This document shows, in pieces, positions 43,700-55,359 of a stretch of DNA of 64,000 nt. A model generated the notes under the pieces. It did not search any database and was not told the origin of the DNA. It worked only from the letters and a program-made list of their open reading frames with translations. A program made the translations under genes and the position numbers. Origin of the DNA: Ariolimax columbianus (taxonomy: Eukaryota > Mollusca > Gastropoda > Stylommatophora > Arionidae); assembly GCA_036924085.1 (NCBI GenBank), contig JAVGWX010000004.1:16457454-16521453 (forward strand). The letters run 5' to 3'. Within the stretch, counting starts at the first letter, position 1. Each line of letters begins with the position of its first letter.

Positions 43700-44550
43700 A
43701 TTTCCAGCCGCCTAACGAAGTTTGGGACTGAAATGGCTTTAATGGGAAAGTAGGATTAAATACATCCTTTCTACATATTATTTTTGGGGAATTCAACCTG
43801 GTTTGTTCAGATGACAAAAGCTTTTCGCCAAATCGACCACCTGAACAACGCGACAAAAATGACGAAAAGGAATCTCTTTTTTTCACTAGCAGCTGTGGAA
43901 TGAAAGCAATGTTTAATCCATACATTTCTGATCATTTATATTATCAACGTCTGTAAACACAATGGCGATTTCTAACACCAAAACACAGTAGCTTCCAGAA
44001 GATTCAAGTATAGATAAAAACAACGAAGTGAACTAAAATAAATATCACGCAAATATTGTAATGTTTTGAGGAAAATAAATGTATTGAACTCTTTTTGTAA
44101 AAGCATCATCTTCTTGTACAGAACAGCCGCTGTGGTGGCTTATTTGTACGTTAGTATTTGAGCATGAGGGCATGCGTGGAAATTGTTAGGCAAAATGTGT
44201 TTCTATTGAAGGTCAAACAAAAACCCTTGTCTGTAAAGTGAATGGCGTGAGGCCTATCAGTGCCCCAGTTTGATCTCAATAACCGAAATCAACACCGCAG
44301 TGAATGTGTTAAGGAAAGAGCTTTAGGGGAAAGACCTTGTGCGAAAAGATATGCAGGGGAATGCGTTTATTGACTGGACATATGGATATAACTTGAAATA
44401 TTGTGTTCACCTTGACAGGGACTGGGATGGAGTGAAGTAGAGATGTAATGATAGGGAGAGGTGCAGGTAGGAGGACCTTAACAAGTTTTAAATTGACATA
44501 ACTATCCCGCGCAACTTCTGGTACTACAGTTAATAACCTACAATTCATTA
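43700..44550. other. No gene recognised
   Basis: AT-rich spacer between the mariner and LINE K. Confidence 0.5.
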
Positions 44551-44559
44551 CACACGTTA

Positions 44560-44880
44560 ATTTCCTTTCCACGTGTGCAGTTGAGCGACGTGGGGAGCTT
44601 AAATCGTATATACTGCGCCAAGTGCGTTACGTCGGTCAATGTTAACCCCTGTCTCTGCAAAATCACTCAAATGTCATCTATACACTTGCATCGCGGCCGC
44701 CCCCTTGCCCTGTAGCCAGATCTACCAGCATTGTAAGCCCTCAGTGGAAGTTGATGAGTGTGCATTCTCATGAGATGATCAAACCAACTTAATTTCTGCC
44801 TGGAGTGTAATCTATTGTGTTCCTGGAGATGTATGGTATGGTATTTATACAATGCCAAATCATATCATATCTTCTTTAAC
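44560..44880 (-). pseudogene. LINE K C-terminal remnant
   Basis: The minus-strand 63-codon open part has RQKLSWFDHLMRMHTHQLPL (WFGHLMRM with G to D) and SGYRARGRPRCKCIDDI, then a stop. In the following sequence GLTLTDVTHLAQ and RFKLPTSLN correspond to the extreme C-terminus, ending near 44560. Same family as LINE J and LINE L. Everything upstream of the last 100 or so codons is missing. Confidence 0.75.
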
Positions 44881-45110
44881 ATAACGAGTAGACGCTAGGC
44901 GAAGTATTCCTTTACTTTAGAACCTTGCATTCCCGAATTTAAAATTGAGCAGGGGAGTAAGGATTGGTACAGGTCTCACTAAAATAATGAGAAATGCCTA
45001 TGCGGACGTACAGCCTCTGCCAGTCAGGCCAACCGTACCTTCTGGAGTGGTCCACTAGCTGGGCCCGGTGATTTCCGTTTAAACTAACACGGCAATGGCG
45101 AACAGCGAGT

Positions 45111-45640
45111 ATCCGGCGCTGACAAACCGGACTCCCGATGCCTGAAGGGATAAAATAGCAGGCTATGGGTGGGGTAACCCAAACAGAAACCCTCGGGAAA
45201 GTGTGACCCCTCCGTCAGGTGCGGCAGATGTTGGGCTCACCTGCGCGTGGACATGACCCGATCCCCACCAAGGTCACACCCAGGGAGTTACCCTGATTAA
45301 AAGAAAAGCAACTGAAGCCCGGCAGACAGTGTTTGGATGATCCAGGACATGGATAGGAAGACTCCAAAACTTCTCCCACCGAAGACGGAACATTGCCGGG
45401 CAGAATGGCGTGGGTACCCAGAAATGGAAAAGGACATGTACGCATATACGGTTAATGGATATGCTCAGATATAACACAAGATATGGGGCTGCCTCTGTGG
45501 ACTGCCACCAGGCGGAGGCAGCGCCGGATCCCAAGCCTCGAAGGGATCCACCCCAAGCTACTAATGACAGCTCTGCGTATCGGTGTACAAGGATTAAGCA
45601 GAGTAAAGATACTGGACTACACAGCACTCTAAAGATTGAA
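45111..45640 (+). pseudogene. LINE G first-ORF remnant and leader
   Basis: ATG at 45111 opens MANSEYPALTNRTPDA before a stop. Later fragments in other frames (GVGTQKWKRTCTHIRLMDML and a Pro-rich PDPKPRRDPPQA) may belong to a gag-like first ORF, but no zinc knuckle is visible. The GC content is higher than the surroundings, as expected for a LINE leader. Assignment is by position before the endonuclease. Confidence 0.45.
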
Positions 45641-45642
45641 CA

Positions 45643-46260
45643 ATGGGGGTGATGGGGAAGACGCTAGAACTGCACAACTCCCTGTATGAGCAAAAGATTG
45701 ATGTCATGTGCATACATGAAACACATCTAAATGCAGATATACGCTTTGGTATTATGGGATATGAAACTCACAGGTTGGACAGAGAGGGTCACAAAGGAGG
45801 TATCATCACATTAGTAAGAAACTCCACAGCCGCCACAGAAAAATACTGCAGCATCAAGGGGCCTGAACATCTGACAGTCAAAATACATATCCTCCCAGAA
45901 CCACTACAAAATACATATTATTACTGTCCCAATAGCAAAAACCTAGAACTAGATAGAATTCCACTAGCCGATAAAAATCATATAGTTCTCGGGGACTTCA
46001 ACAGCCACTCTCCAATTTAGGGCTACAACACCATGGATACAAGAGGAGAGGAGGTGGAGGATTGGATGGTAGAAAATCTCCACATTCTAATTAACGAACC
46101 AGACACAGAGCCAACCTTTTACTCAAGATGCTGGAGAACACAGAGCACGCCTGACCTGGCAAAAGCAACCAAGAACATTCAGAGGCGCACAAATAGAGAG
46201 TAAATGAGGCAACTTGGAGGCAGTGATCACAAACCAGCCATGATCACAATAGCGGGTTTA
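45643..46260 (+). pseudogene. LINE G AP endonuclease domain
   Basis: A 125-codon open part followed by further blocks after a stop. It shows CIHETHL (catalytic Glu, usually QETHL), DREGHKGGIITLVRN, IVLGDFNSHSP (catalytic Asp/Asn) and, after the stop at 46018, GGSDHKPAMI (SDH). This enzyme nicks target DNA to start reverse transcription. The catalytic residues remain readable, but stops at 46018 and 46201 disable it. Confidence 0.85.
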
Positions 46261-46621
46261 GAACCATCCATAAACAGAAAGAAGACAGCCAGGTGGAATT
46301 ATAAAAGAGCAGACTAGAACCTCTACAAGCACTTAACTGAAGACAAATTAAAAACACCCTTCACATCAATCAATGTAAGACGAAACGCTACAACACTTAC
46401 AAACATTATCACAGAGACAGCGGAAAAATCAATACCACGAGGCAGAAGACAGAATTATAAACCTTTCTGGACCAGGGCGCTACAAAAACTGCATGACAGG
46501 TCTACCAAAGCAAGAACCACTATGGATCAAGATCCATCAGACCTTAACATCATAGAACACAACAAACAGCAAGCTATATACATGAAGGAAAAACTCGCGT
46601 GTGTCAGAAAAGGTTAACAGG

Positions 46622-46691
46622 ACAAAACCGCACCCCTCAACATGGAGAAAGACACCACAAAACCGCATCCTTCAACATGGAGAAAGACACC
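46622..46691 (+). repeat. 35-bp tandem duplication inside LINE G
   Basis: Two copies of a 35-bp unit (acaaaaccgcaccccTcaac type, ending gaaagacacc) at 46622 and 46657. Since 35 is not a multiple of three, it contributes a frameshift. Confidence 0.85.
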
Positions 46692-47910
46692 ACAAAATTG
46701 GAGTTTGGTGAGGAGCCTAAATGAGGAGAACACCATCAGCCATGCAAAAACGGTACTTGAAAAGAGTTTCGAGATATATACAGGAAAACAAGCAGCCAAT
46801 CTCCTTGTCGCGGGTTTTGCAGAAGACACCAAAATAAACATGCCCAAAGTAAAAGTTAGAGAGGTGGAAAATGAACTAAAAAAGAGAAGGAAAATGAAAG
46901 AAAACAAAGAGGATGAAATAAACAAGCTTTTCAGCATCCAAGAATTGAATTGGGCAATAGGAAAACTTAAAATGAAAAAGGCACCTGGGCCCGACGCAAT
47001 AACAAATTAAATGATAACACATTTGGGACCAATAGGCAGACAGCGATTTCTGGACCTGATAAATCAATAGTGGACTCAAGGATTGTTCCTAAAAGAATGG
47101 AAGGAGGCAGAAATAATCCCAATCCTCAAGAAGGGAAAACCAAAAGAAAACAAAACAAACTACCGTCCAATCAGCCTCCTTAGCTGTCTGGGAAAGACAA
47201 TGGAAAGGCTAGTGAACAATAGGATGCTAACTTTCCTTGAGAAAAAATAAAACCCTGGACGAGTGCCAGTCTGGCTATAAAAAATACAGGAGTACCGACG
47301 ACCAGACCGCTTATCTGACCCAAGAAATCGAAGATGCCTTTCAGAGGAAATGCAAACTATTGACCACCTTCTTTGACCTGACTAAAGCTTTTTATAAAGT
47401 CTGCAAGAAAGGACTAATGCTAAAATTAGCGGAATAAGGGGGGAGGAGGGATGCTTCACTGGATCAAAACCTACCTCCACTCACGATGTGCGAGAGTCAG
47501 GCTGGAAAAACAGAAGCAAAATAGTCAAACTGCATGAGGGGGTTCTCCAGGAAGGATCACTATCCCCTACCTTGTTTATCCTCTTCATTAATTATCTGCC
47601 TAAGCAGTTCAGACCACACATCCACAAGGCACTCCATGTGGATGACCTGGCCATATGGACCCAGACAGAAAACATTGGAACCGCAAAAGCAAGAATGCAG
47701 GAAGCAATTAATGCAGTAAAAAAATGGGCAGGCTCATGGGGTGTCACAATAAACAAAAGCAAGACCCTCTCAACACTCTTCTCGCTCTCTACAAAGCCAG
47801 AGCAGGTCAACCTATATTTAGAAAATAGCCCACTTCCTAGAGAAAACAATCGTACATACCTAGGAATGAGATATGACAAAAGATTAACAAGTGCTCACAG
47901 ATAGAGAATA
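46690..47910 (+). pseudogene. LINE G reverse transcriptase
   Basis: Motif order is correct: LNWAIGKLKMKKAPGPDAIT, then NYRPISLLSCLGKTMERL, CQSGYKKYRSTDDQTAYLTQ, TTFFDLTKAFYKVCKKG (motif A), LQEGSLSPTLFILFINYLP, ALHVDDLAIWTQ (the FADD/YADD box with A to V but both Asp kept) and NKSKTLSTLFSLSTKPE. Interrupted by stops near 47008 and 47070 and frameshifts near 47250 and 47440. It copied element RNA at the nicked target when intact. Confidence 0.88.
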
Positions 47911-48279
47911 CTCAAAAGAAGGCCACTCTCAGACTAAGGCTGAGGAAAAAACTGGCAGGGACAAACTGGGGTGCAGATGCAAACACAGTCAGACAGGTCT
48001 ACACTGGATACGTACGGCCAACACTGGAAGATGGCTTGAGTGCCTAAGCAACAGCGGCAAAGACCAACCTACAGACACTAGACAAGGCACAGAATACCGG
48101 ACTCAGAATTATTACCGGAGATCTGCGAAGCACCCCAATTAGAGAACTCGAAGCGGTAGCAGGCCTCCGGAGCCTTGGTTAGCTCAGAGAAGGACAAAAT
48201 ACTAACCGTGACAGAAAAATACAAGCGTATGAATTAACATCCAATGCAGGGGAAAATCAATGAATAAACACAAAAAACC

Positions 48280-48830
48280 GCATAAAAAGAACAAGCTTTA
48301 AGCATCTATCAAAAGCCCTTACAGCCAGGAACAGTGACATTGGATTCCAGTGGATTCCAGCTCACTGCGGCATACCTGGAAATGAATGGGCAGACAGGTT
48401 AACCAGGGAGGGAAGACAAAGAGAACAATTCACTCACCCAGTGTCACTGCCAAGAAGTCAAGGCAAACATCAAACAAAATATAAACAACAGTGGATAGAG
48501 AGAACAAACAGTAAATACCCACAGGACCCAATCAATAGACTGAATAGGAAACAGTATACCAGAATTTTTCGCCTCAGAACAGGTCATTGCAGACTAAATG
48601 CACACATGCATAAAATGAAAGCAGCATAGACTGCACAATCCACATGCCAGAGAGAACCCCGGACTTCAGAACACATCCTGCAAACATGTCCACTGCACCA
48701 AGACTCCCGAAAAAAGGCCTGGCCCAAGGATAGAAAAATACAAGACAAACTGTGGGGAACCATTGAGGACCTACGACTGACGTGTCACTTCATGGAGGCA
48801 GCCCATCTGGTGGCATAAAACGAGCATCTG
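48280..48830 (+). pseudogene. LINE G truncated RNase H and C-terminal domain
   Basis: Only the distal RNase H blocks remain: IGFQWIPAHCGIPGNEWADRL (His and last Asp). The TDGS, Glu and central Asp blocks expected before it are absent. The sequence instead jumps from the connection segment (QAYELTSNAGEN, about 48220-48250) to FKHLSKALTARNSD. An internal deletion is inferred near 48260-48290. It continues with the open frame 48441-48629 (IFRLRTGHCRLNAHMHKMKAA), then CQREPRTSEHILQTCP and WGTIEDLRLTCHFME. A ggattccagt duplication lies at 48342-48361. Confidence 0.8.
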
Positions 48831-48841
48831 AAACCGAACGC

Positions 48842-48858
48842 AAAGAAGAAGAAGAAGA
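48842..48858 (+). repeat. (GAA)n tail of LINE G
   Basis: ccgaacgcaaagaagaagaa and one more GAAG unit end the element, the same tail type as LINEs A-C. Confidence 0.85.
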
Positions 48859-48869
48859 CAATTGATAAG

Positions 48870-49540
48870 ACTGATAACCGTGTTTTTGTTTTGTTTTTTG
48901 TATCACTTGTTCTAAAACTTATTTAAAATAACTAACATACGCACAATCCACAAAAGAACCTTACCAATATAGAATATATAGAAATGAAAATATAATCAAC
49001 AGCAACAAATAGTTATTTTTAGATGGAACATATGGAAAGTTCTTCCAGCAAATATGTGACATAAATTAAATTCAAGCTATTTGACAGATCAAGACACCTC
49101 TTAATTATGCCTTTTCTGTAAATGTTAGTTTTCTCTGTGCTGGGTTTGCAGTTTATTTTCAAGCACGCCCTATCTCACTATCCCTATTCCTCACTTTTTT
49201 AATTCTCTGTATGTGTGTATATATGAGCACATTCAGCGTTTGATAGCATGTTACACTTGAGTAAGGTTTGCAAATGTGTATACGCTTGATGACGCGTCTA
49301 TATATTTGACATACTTATGTGTGTATTTCGTTTATTTTTTGCTGGGATCATGTTCACAAACATTATTTACAGACCACAAATCTGCGTGTGTAAATATTGA
49401 GAGTGTGTTCACAAATGTACGTATGTGAATAATGTTTGTGTACATGATACCAGCAAAACATAAACTCAGAGAAACTGTAGTCTCAGACAAAATGACATTA
49501 AAGAGAAAAATTGTGTCTAGAGACTTTTGCGCTGTAAAGT
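48870..49540. other. No gene recognised
   Basis: AT-rich spacer. An inverted pair is visible: gctgggatcatgttcacaaa (49340) and gtgtacatgataccagc (49438). Confidence 0.5.
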
Positions 49541-49703
49541 TTAATTAGTAGTTGTAGTAGTAATAGTAGTAGTAATTATTTTAGTAGTTGTTGTTGTTGG
49601 TATTGATGGCGTATTAATAGTAGTCATAATAGTAGTAGTAGCAGTAGTAGTAGTATTATTAGTAATAGTAATAACAGCAGTAGTAATAGCAGCAGTAGTA
49701 GTT

Positions 49704-49748
<45 letters not shown>

Positions 49749-49770
49749 GTAGTAGTAGGAAGTAATAGCA
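49541..49770. repeat. (TAG)n trinucleotide array
   Basis: TAG/GTA units with AAT and CAG variants, same type as at 4086-4260. Confidence 0.95.
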
Positions 49771-49774
49771 GCAG

Positions 49775-50175
49775 CGTCATTCATGACATAAACTCCTATG
49801 TATAATTGTGTACGTGAGTCCAAAGTGCTCCGTGTCGAGCTAATGTCCTAAATGAGTGCGTCAGGTAAACATGATTATGCAACCGTGTACCCAGACACTT
49901 TGCAAATAATTATGCTGATTTGCAGCAATCACTGCATCTTGCAGGAATAATATATCTATTGGAAGTTAACCTATGTGTGAAATGCCGAGTTGAGATACAT
50001 TTGATGTCATGCGTACAATGACATAATTTACAGACAGAGTAATTGCTACTGCAAAATGACATCACCGAGAGATAACGACTGAGTGTGACCATGGCGAAGC
50101 AATACGGAATCTTCTCCATACTGTTTGCTGTTTGCTCTCAAATATAATACGTCCATGTGGCCAAGCGTCGTTTCA
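49775..50175. other. No gene recognised
   Basis: Unremarkable spacer. Confidence 0.5.
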
Positions 50176-50179
50176 AATC

Positions 50180-50470
50180 ATCATTGACCATCCCGTATCT
50201 GTCTTGTTCCAAGTAGAGCATAGGGCCACATCCCATCTTGTATCGGTCTTGTTCCAAGTAGTACATAGGCCGCAGCCCATCCCGTATCATTTTTGTTCCT
50301 AGTAGAACATAGGGCAGCAGTACATCACGTATCCGTCTTGCTCCAAGTAGAACATAGGACAGCAGTACATCACGTATCCGTCTTGCTCCAAGTAGAACAT
50401 AGGGCAGCAGTACATCACGTATCCGTCTTGCTCCAAGTAGAACATAGGGCAGCAGTACATGTTCTTTATC
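50180..50470. repeat. 45-bp minisatellite, about 6.4 copies
   Basis: The unit is catcacgtatccgtcttgct, then ccaagtagaacatagggcag plus cagta. The last three copies are nearly identical; the first three are more divergent. 45 is a multiple of three, so frames stay open on both strands. Confidence 0.95.
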
Positions 50471-50479
50471 TGCTGCTTG

Positions 50480-50645
50480 TTCTTCTTCTTCTGCGTTCGT
50501 TCTCAATCTCCGGCTACCAGGCCCTGAACAGGGCTTTGCAAGTAGCAGGATGTAGTCCAGAGAACGGAATGCTTTGTGTCTCTAGTTTACAGCTTGGCTG
50601 CGATATTTGCACCTTTCGATCCGACACATCCGTCTTCAGCTGCTA
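50480..50645 (-). mobile_element. SINE-like repeat R1, copy 2
   Basis: The minus-strand reading starts at the core (gctgaagacggatgtgtcgg), passes gcagccaagctgtaaac and cattccgttctctggac and ends gagaacgaacgcagaagaag. The GAA-repeat end resembles the 3' end of LINE G. It lies directly downstream (minus strand) of LINE P and next to the 45-bp array. Confidence 0.7.
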
Positions 50646-50649
50646 ATCT

Positions 50650-51035
50650 GTGACATCGTTTTCAGTTGAGCTCACGAGATACCGAAATGGCTTTCTCTGT
50701 CAATGTGCTTTGCTAGGATGTGTGTGGTTTCTCCATTTGTCGTTTTCCCTGTCGGTTTCAGCCTAACGTATGTCTGGTTATACTATCCCGCTTCGTTCTA
50801 TGAGTGTATCCTATAGGTCTATAATTCTTCTCTGCCTTTTACTGCTATTTTGACTGTTTTCATATTCTCTCCCACAAATCTGTTTTGACCATTACTTCTT
50901 GGCATCTAATCAGAAGTATGCAACGCTGACATTTGTGGACGAAGGTCTGCAGCCTGGACACGATCCATCGGTTATCGTCACATGCCATGTTTCCGAGCCA
51001 GATGGCAGGGACGACTTGACATTTGTGTTAAATCG
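50650..51035 (-). pseudogene. LINE P C-terminal remnant
   Basis: The minus strand reads SRLQTFVHKCQRCILLIRCQ and KTDLWERI, then a stop; in another frame it continues RPIGYTHRTKRDSITRHTLG, a stop, NRQGKRQMEKPHTS. These match the RLQTFxxKCxRxI / LWER / GHTLRK..ITRxxL.WNPQGKR blocks at the end of a widespread LINE type. Several stops. Truncated upstream, and the last block is cut where R1 begins. Confidence 0.75.
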
Positions 51036-51039
51036 TGTA

Positions 51040-51700
51040 AAATATAATATTATAATATGCAAGTAATAGTTAGTGACGTGACTAAAGTATGACTATAACA
51101 AGAAACCAAGTGTTTTAACAAATAGCGGGGAGGAAAGTTACGTTTACCCATAACACAAATGCGTTAAGTAAAAATTTCACAGAGATATAAGAAAATGTAT
51201 GTAGAGCCCGACTGGTCCACCGGAGTCTTTGTGTATGACAAGGACACGAATAGCACCAGTGCCCGAACAGAGAGCATGGGGTCATAGACGTCTAACTGTG
51301 TGACATGGTATAACATTGGCCATGATTGTGTGGTTTGTTTAGAGCAGCATAGATGACGTCTAACAGGCTTCGGGTTCTCTTTGCTCTAGTATTTGAATTT
51401 ATTAATATGAACTCATAAATCGGCTAACCACTCTATGTTGCACTTGTCCCAATGCATCAGAGTAATAAGCTGCTCGAACCTAGACCGCTAGGTAGGACAT
51501 CCTTCTCCCGGCTACATCCATCTGATACCAGAGCTGGGGCCTGCACAAGGACAAACGTCCCTGTAGAAGTACAGATCGACTAATAACTAATAATAATAAT
51601 AACAATAATAATAATGTACAGCCATGTTGTTGTTGCCTGAAGCTGCTAGTGCTGAGTTGAGTTGTTGTTTGCGAGTTACTCGAGTAGTTGATCTTTTGTG
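51040..51700. other. No gene recognised; short (TAA)n at 51585-51614
   Basis: AT-rich spacer with an AATAAT run of about ten units. Confidence 0.5.
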
Positions 51701-51719
51701 CGCCATGTAAAGGACGTTG

Positions 51720-51880
51720 AATGGCGGGTTGCAGTAGCTTTCCTCACATCTCGAGCGTGCTGATGAAGGTTGAACCTGGTCCTCCAGGCCTTGTTAGCCA
51801 GGCTGCCATGAAAACAGCCCATTTCCGGGAAGGGCTACGAGGAAGCCAAGGTGAGGGTTTGTCCAGTATGTTTTGCCTGA
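51720..51880 (-). repeat. Dispersed repeat R2, copy 2
   Basis: On the minus strand it matches 60745-60965: ggcttcctcgtagcccttc, catggcagcctggctaacaa, tcatcagcacgctcgagatg and caacgtcctttacatggcgc. It lacks the roughly 60-bp middle block present in the other two copies. Confidence 0.7.
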
Positions 51881-51889
51881 ACCTGACTA

Positions 51890-52195
51890 ACACGTCTAAA
51901 TAGTATATTTTGCTTGACCAGTCGTTATTCTTCCTGCCCCTGCGTAGAGTGAAACCATGTCAACTTATTTTTGGTAGAAAGTTACATCGGATCGCCGTAC
52001 ATTCAAAGCGTACCCGAGAAGGTGGATAAGGGTCAACCTGGCTGTAGTGCAATACGAAGCTTCAACATAGCTCAGAACTTTGGGGCTTAGTGTTATCTCA
52101 TTCCTGACTGGCCAGAGAGAACCTATGTCCAGTATCACAAAAGGGGGGAAGTGAGATGAGGTCTTGATCCATATGGTTCATCTGACCACGATTAT
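51890..52195. other. No gene recognised
   Basis: Spacer before the composite satellite. Confidence 0.5.
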
Positions 52196-52680
52196 TCTTT
52201 TATATCATCGACACTCGCACAAATATATCACGAAGGTGTGGTGGAGGCTTACACAATGATATATACCTTTTTGGAAAGTATACACACAATAAGGTCGAGA
52301 TGGTTTACACAATCGAAACGATATCGTCTGCAGGCCGGGATGCGAGTACATCACAGACATATGCGGATTGGATAATTTCACATACAGGTGAGGAGAGGAT
52401 TGCGTCACACAAAGGTGAAGAATGAGGAGACGATTCCGTCTCTCAGAGGCGACTTGATTACATATCATACATCACATAAGGATGTCAAAAAGATGACAGC
52501 ACATACACATACACATAGGATTACATGACATACACCATATACAGATGTGAAAAGACGACATCATATACAAATATGAAGAAGACTACATCACAAACAGATG
52601 TGGAGAATGTTATATCAGCCAAATTACATGCAGAAATAGAGATAATAGCCTCTGCGAATATTACATCAAAAGAAAATTAC

Positions 52681-52885
52681 ATCATTTACAAGATAAGATT
52701 ACATTACATACATGTGGCGAGACAATTACATCATTTACAAGATAAGATTACATTACATACATGTTGCGAGACAATTACATCATTTACAAGATAAGATTAC
52801 ATTACATACATGTGGCGAGACAATTACATCATTTACAAGATAAGATTACATTACATACATGTGGCGAGACAATTACATCATTTAT
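52681..52885. repeat. 49-bp tandem array inside the composite satellite
   Basis: Copies start at 52681, 52730, 52779, 52828 and 52877 (partial), beginning atcatttacaagataagatt. They are almost identical. Confidence 0.95.
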
Positions 52886-53363
52886 GACAATTTGGAGGAA
52901 TACGCATTCATGTCAAAAGGAGATTATATTACCTACATATGTTTAGAATTTGCATCACATGGATGTGGAGAGAAGATTAAATTGCAGATGTGTAGAAGAT
53001 TGCGTCACTTATACTACATAGATATGTGGAAAACAGTGTTTCACAGATATGTGTGGAGAAAATAATATCACATACCGATTTGGTTAACATTTCTTCTTAC
53101 ATATCACATACAATTGTGGCGACGATTACGTAAATATAGCATACATATGTGAAAGACATTATGTCACATACAAATGTTGAGACAATAACGAGATATACAG
53201 GTGTGAAAAAGTTTGCGTCTCATAATGGTGGGACAATAACGGACATAATGGTACGTACAGGTGTGGCAAGATTACGTTTCATGAAGGTGACACATCAACG
53301 GGCATAATTATACATAAATATGTGGGGAAGATTACGTCACATACATGTGTTTCAAATGGTACG

Positions 53364-53830
53364 TCACATAAAGGTGTAACGAGAAGTGACATACTTATAT
53401 ATAAAGATGTAACGAGAAGTGACACCCTTGTACATAAAGATGTAACGAGAAGTGACACACATATACATACAGGTGTAACCAGAAGTGACGCACTTATACA
53501 TACATATGTATCGAGAAGTGACAAACTTATACATACAGATGTAACCAGAAGTGACATACTTATACATACATATGTTACGAGAAGTGTCACACTTATACAT
53601 AAAGATATAACGAGAAGTGACATACTTATATATAAAGGTGTAACGAGAAGTGACATACGTATATATAAAGATCTAACGACAAGTGACATATTTATACATA
53701 CAGGTGTAACGAGAAGTGACATACTTATACATAAAGGTATAACGAGAGGTGACATACGTATACATAAAGGTGTAACGAGAAGTGACATACTTATAGATAC
53801 AAATATTACGTTACATAAGAATGCGGAGAT
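53364..53830. repeat. 33-bp tandem array, 14 copies, open on both strands
   Basis: The unit gtgacatacttatacataaa plus ggtgtaacgagaa encodes 11 residues in each direction: VTRSDILIHKG-like on the plus strand (frame 53322-53852, 176 codons) and a hydrophobic MSLLVTPLCIS-like repeat on the minus strand (53896-53279, 205 codons). No known protein family. Openness follows from the unit length; coding is unproven. Confidence 0.95.
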
Positions 53831-54444
53831 GATTAAGCCATGCGAATGTTGATATGCGAGGTTACATAATTGCATATGCACAGACGAATGGTACAATTAT
53901 AGTCACAGGTGTTTTGTGAATGTATACACACAGTTGGAGAGAACGATATGTAATACTCACATTAATATCACATTTATGTAAGGGAAATAACCAAACATGT
54001 ATAAATAAAACACAATGACATCACATATTGCCTATTCAAAATATCACATTACAAGTGACAAGACAGTTATTTTTACAAATGAACGGAGATCACAGACATA
54101 CTTACAACGACTTAAACAATTATCATGTCAATGCTTACAAGCACACATACTGAGAGCAAACACATTCTTGCTTCCAAGTACAATAGAACAGAACACATTC
54201 TGGTATTCAAGTACTCAAATACGGAACACAATAAATCGTAAAATCAATGAACATATACAATCCCATAACGTGTACAATCACATAAAGTGTAAAATCACAT
54301 AGCATGCAGAATCACGTCACATGTACAATTAAATTACATGTAAAATCACATACCACGCACAATCACATCCATGCACAACCACATCACATGTACAATCACG
54401 TAAATTGTACAATCACATAACGTGTACGTATATATCATCACCCC

Positions 54445-55310
54445 AGAACTATAGGTAGGATCAGAAGACAACAAAAATCAGCTTACTCATGGTTCAGTTG
54501 CCAATAATCCAAGATGAGGAAACTCCGTAACGTGAATCATTTCCACACAAGTAGGTGCCCTTCTGGACCTTTCTGTGACAAATGTGACCAAATGGAGTGG
54601 AAACTGAAATTTTTGTTCCTCCTAGAGTTAATGGAGGGAATCAATTCGTCTGATTTTTTTTTACTTTTCAGTTGACATTATTCGCTATCTGTTGTCCAGA
54701 TAAAAGCTTCATTTATCATTCTGGTACATCAGCGGTTCTGGGTCGTTGTCGATATATGTTGATAAGCACAAAAACATGAAGAAAACAAACAATTCATTTC
54801 AGCATAGACCAGGTTAGATGTTGTAGTTGGTTCCTAACGGGAACAGTTTTGAAGTAGATTAAATTTCAACTGTCATTCGCTGATATTTAGTGAATTCTTC
54901 AAGTAAACTATTCTGAATTATTCCAAACATCATTTCAAAACAATTGTAGACGTTTTGGACATACCATTCATTTCAAAAGTAATGCCTGTTGGACACAAAC
55001 ATCATTGATGATTTATCTTTTGATTATAGCAAATTACTTATAACACATTTCTTGCTAAAGTTGTTGACACCGTCACATTTTAAGAGCAATTCATAAAACG
55101 AATGCTAGATTTATTCTCGATGCACTGAACAGAAACACACAGATTATAAATGTCTATTGTATGGAACAAACAAACACAAGTAAGCTTGTTCTAGTCTGAT
55201 AATACATAATTTATTAACGGCAGTTGACAGTATCTTGCACAGTAAAGACCAATTCTCAAAATGTCGGACTGTCCTATTTCCATCATGCCTTTCTGTGTCT
55301 CATCTTCGCT
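54445..55310. other. No gene recognised
   Basis: AT-rich spacer. Confidence 0.5.
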
Positions 55311-55318
55311 TGCGATGG

Positions 55319-55319
55319 C

Positions 55320-55359
<40 letters not shown>
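55319..55359. repeat. (TAAC)n microsatellite
   Basis: Ten TAAC units. Confidence 0.95.

Larger units (their letters stand above)
45000..48860 (+). mobile_element. LINE G, nearly complete RNase H LINE
   Basis: A 3.85-kb plus-strand element with the fullest domain set in the window: a GC-richer 5' leader, a first ORF remnant starting MANSEYPAL (45111), AP endonuclease (45640-46260), RT (46690-47910), a partial RNase H with the last two blocks (48330-48430), a C-terminal Cys/His domain (48620-48720) and a (GAA)n tail (48842-48858). Stops and frameshifts interrupt every part. Related to but distinct from LINE A-C, whose C-terminus has the same TGH.RL..H and EHILQTCP layout. The exact 5' end is uncertain. 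Confidence 0.85.
52200..54440. repeat. Composite satellite, 2.2 kb
   Basis: Built throughout from short variants of acat(c)acatacannngtg(g)aga(g)a. It contains a 49-bp array (52681-52885), a diffuse 28-36-bp zone (52885-53360), a regular 33-bp array (53364-53830) and an 18-20-bp acatgtacaatcacat zone (54220-54435). The shared words suggest repeated local expansion from one ancestor. Confidence 0.8.
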
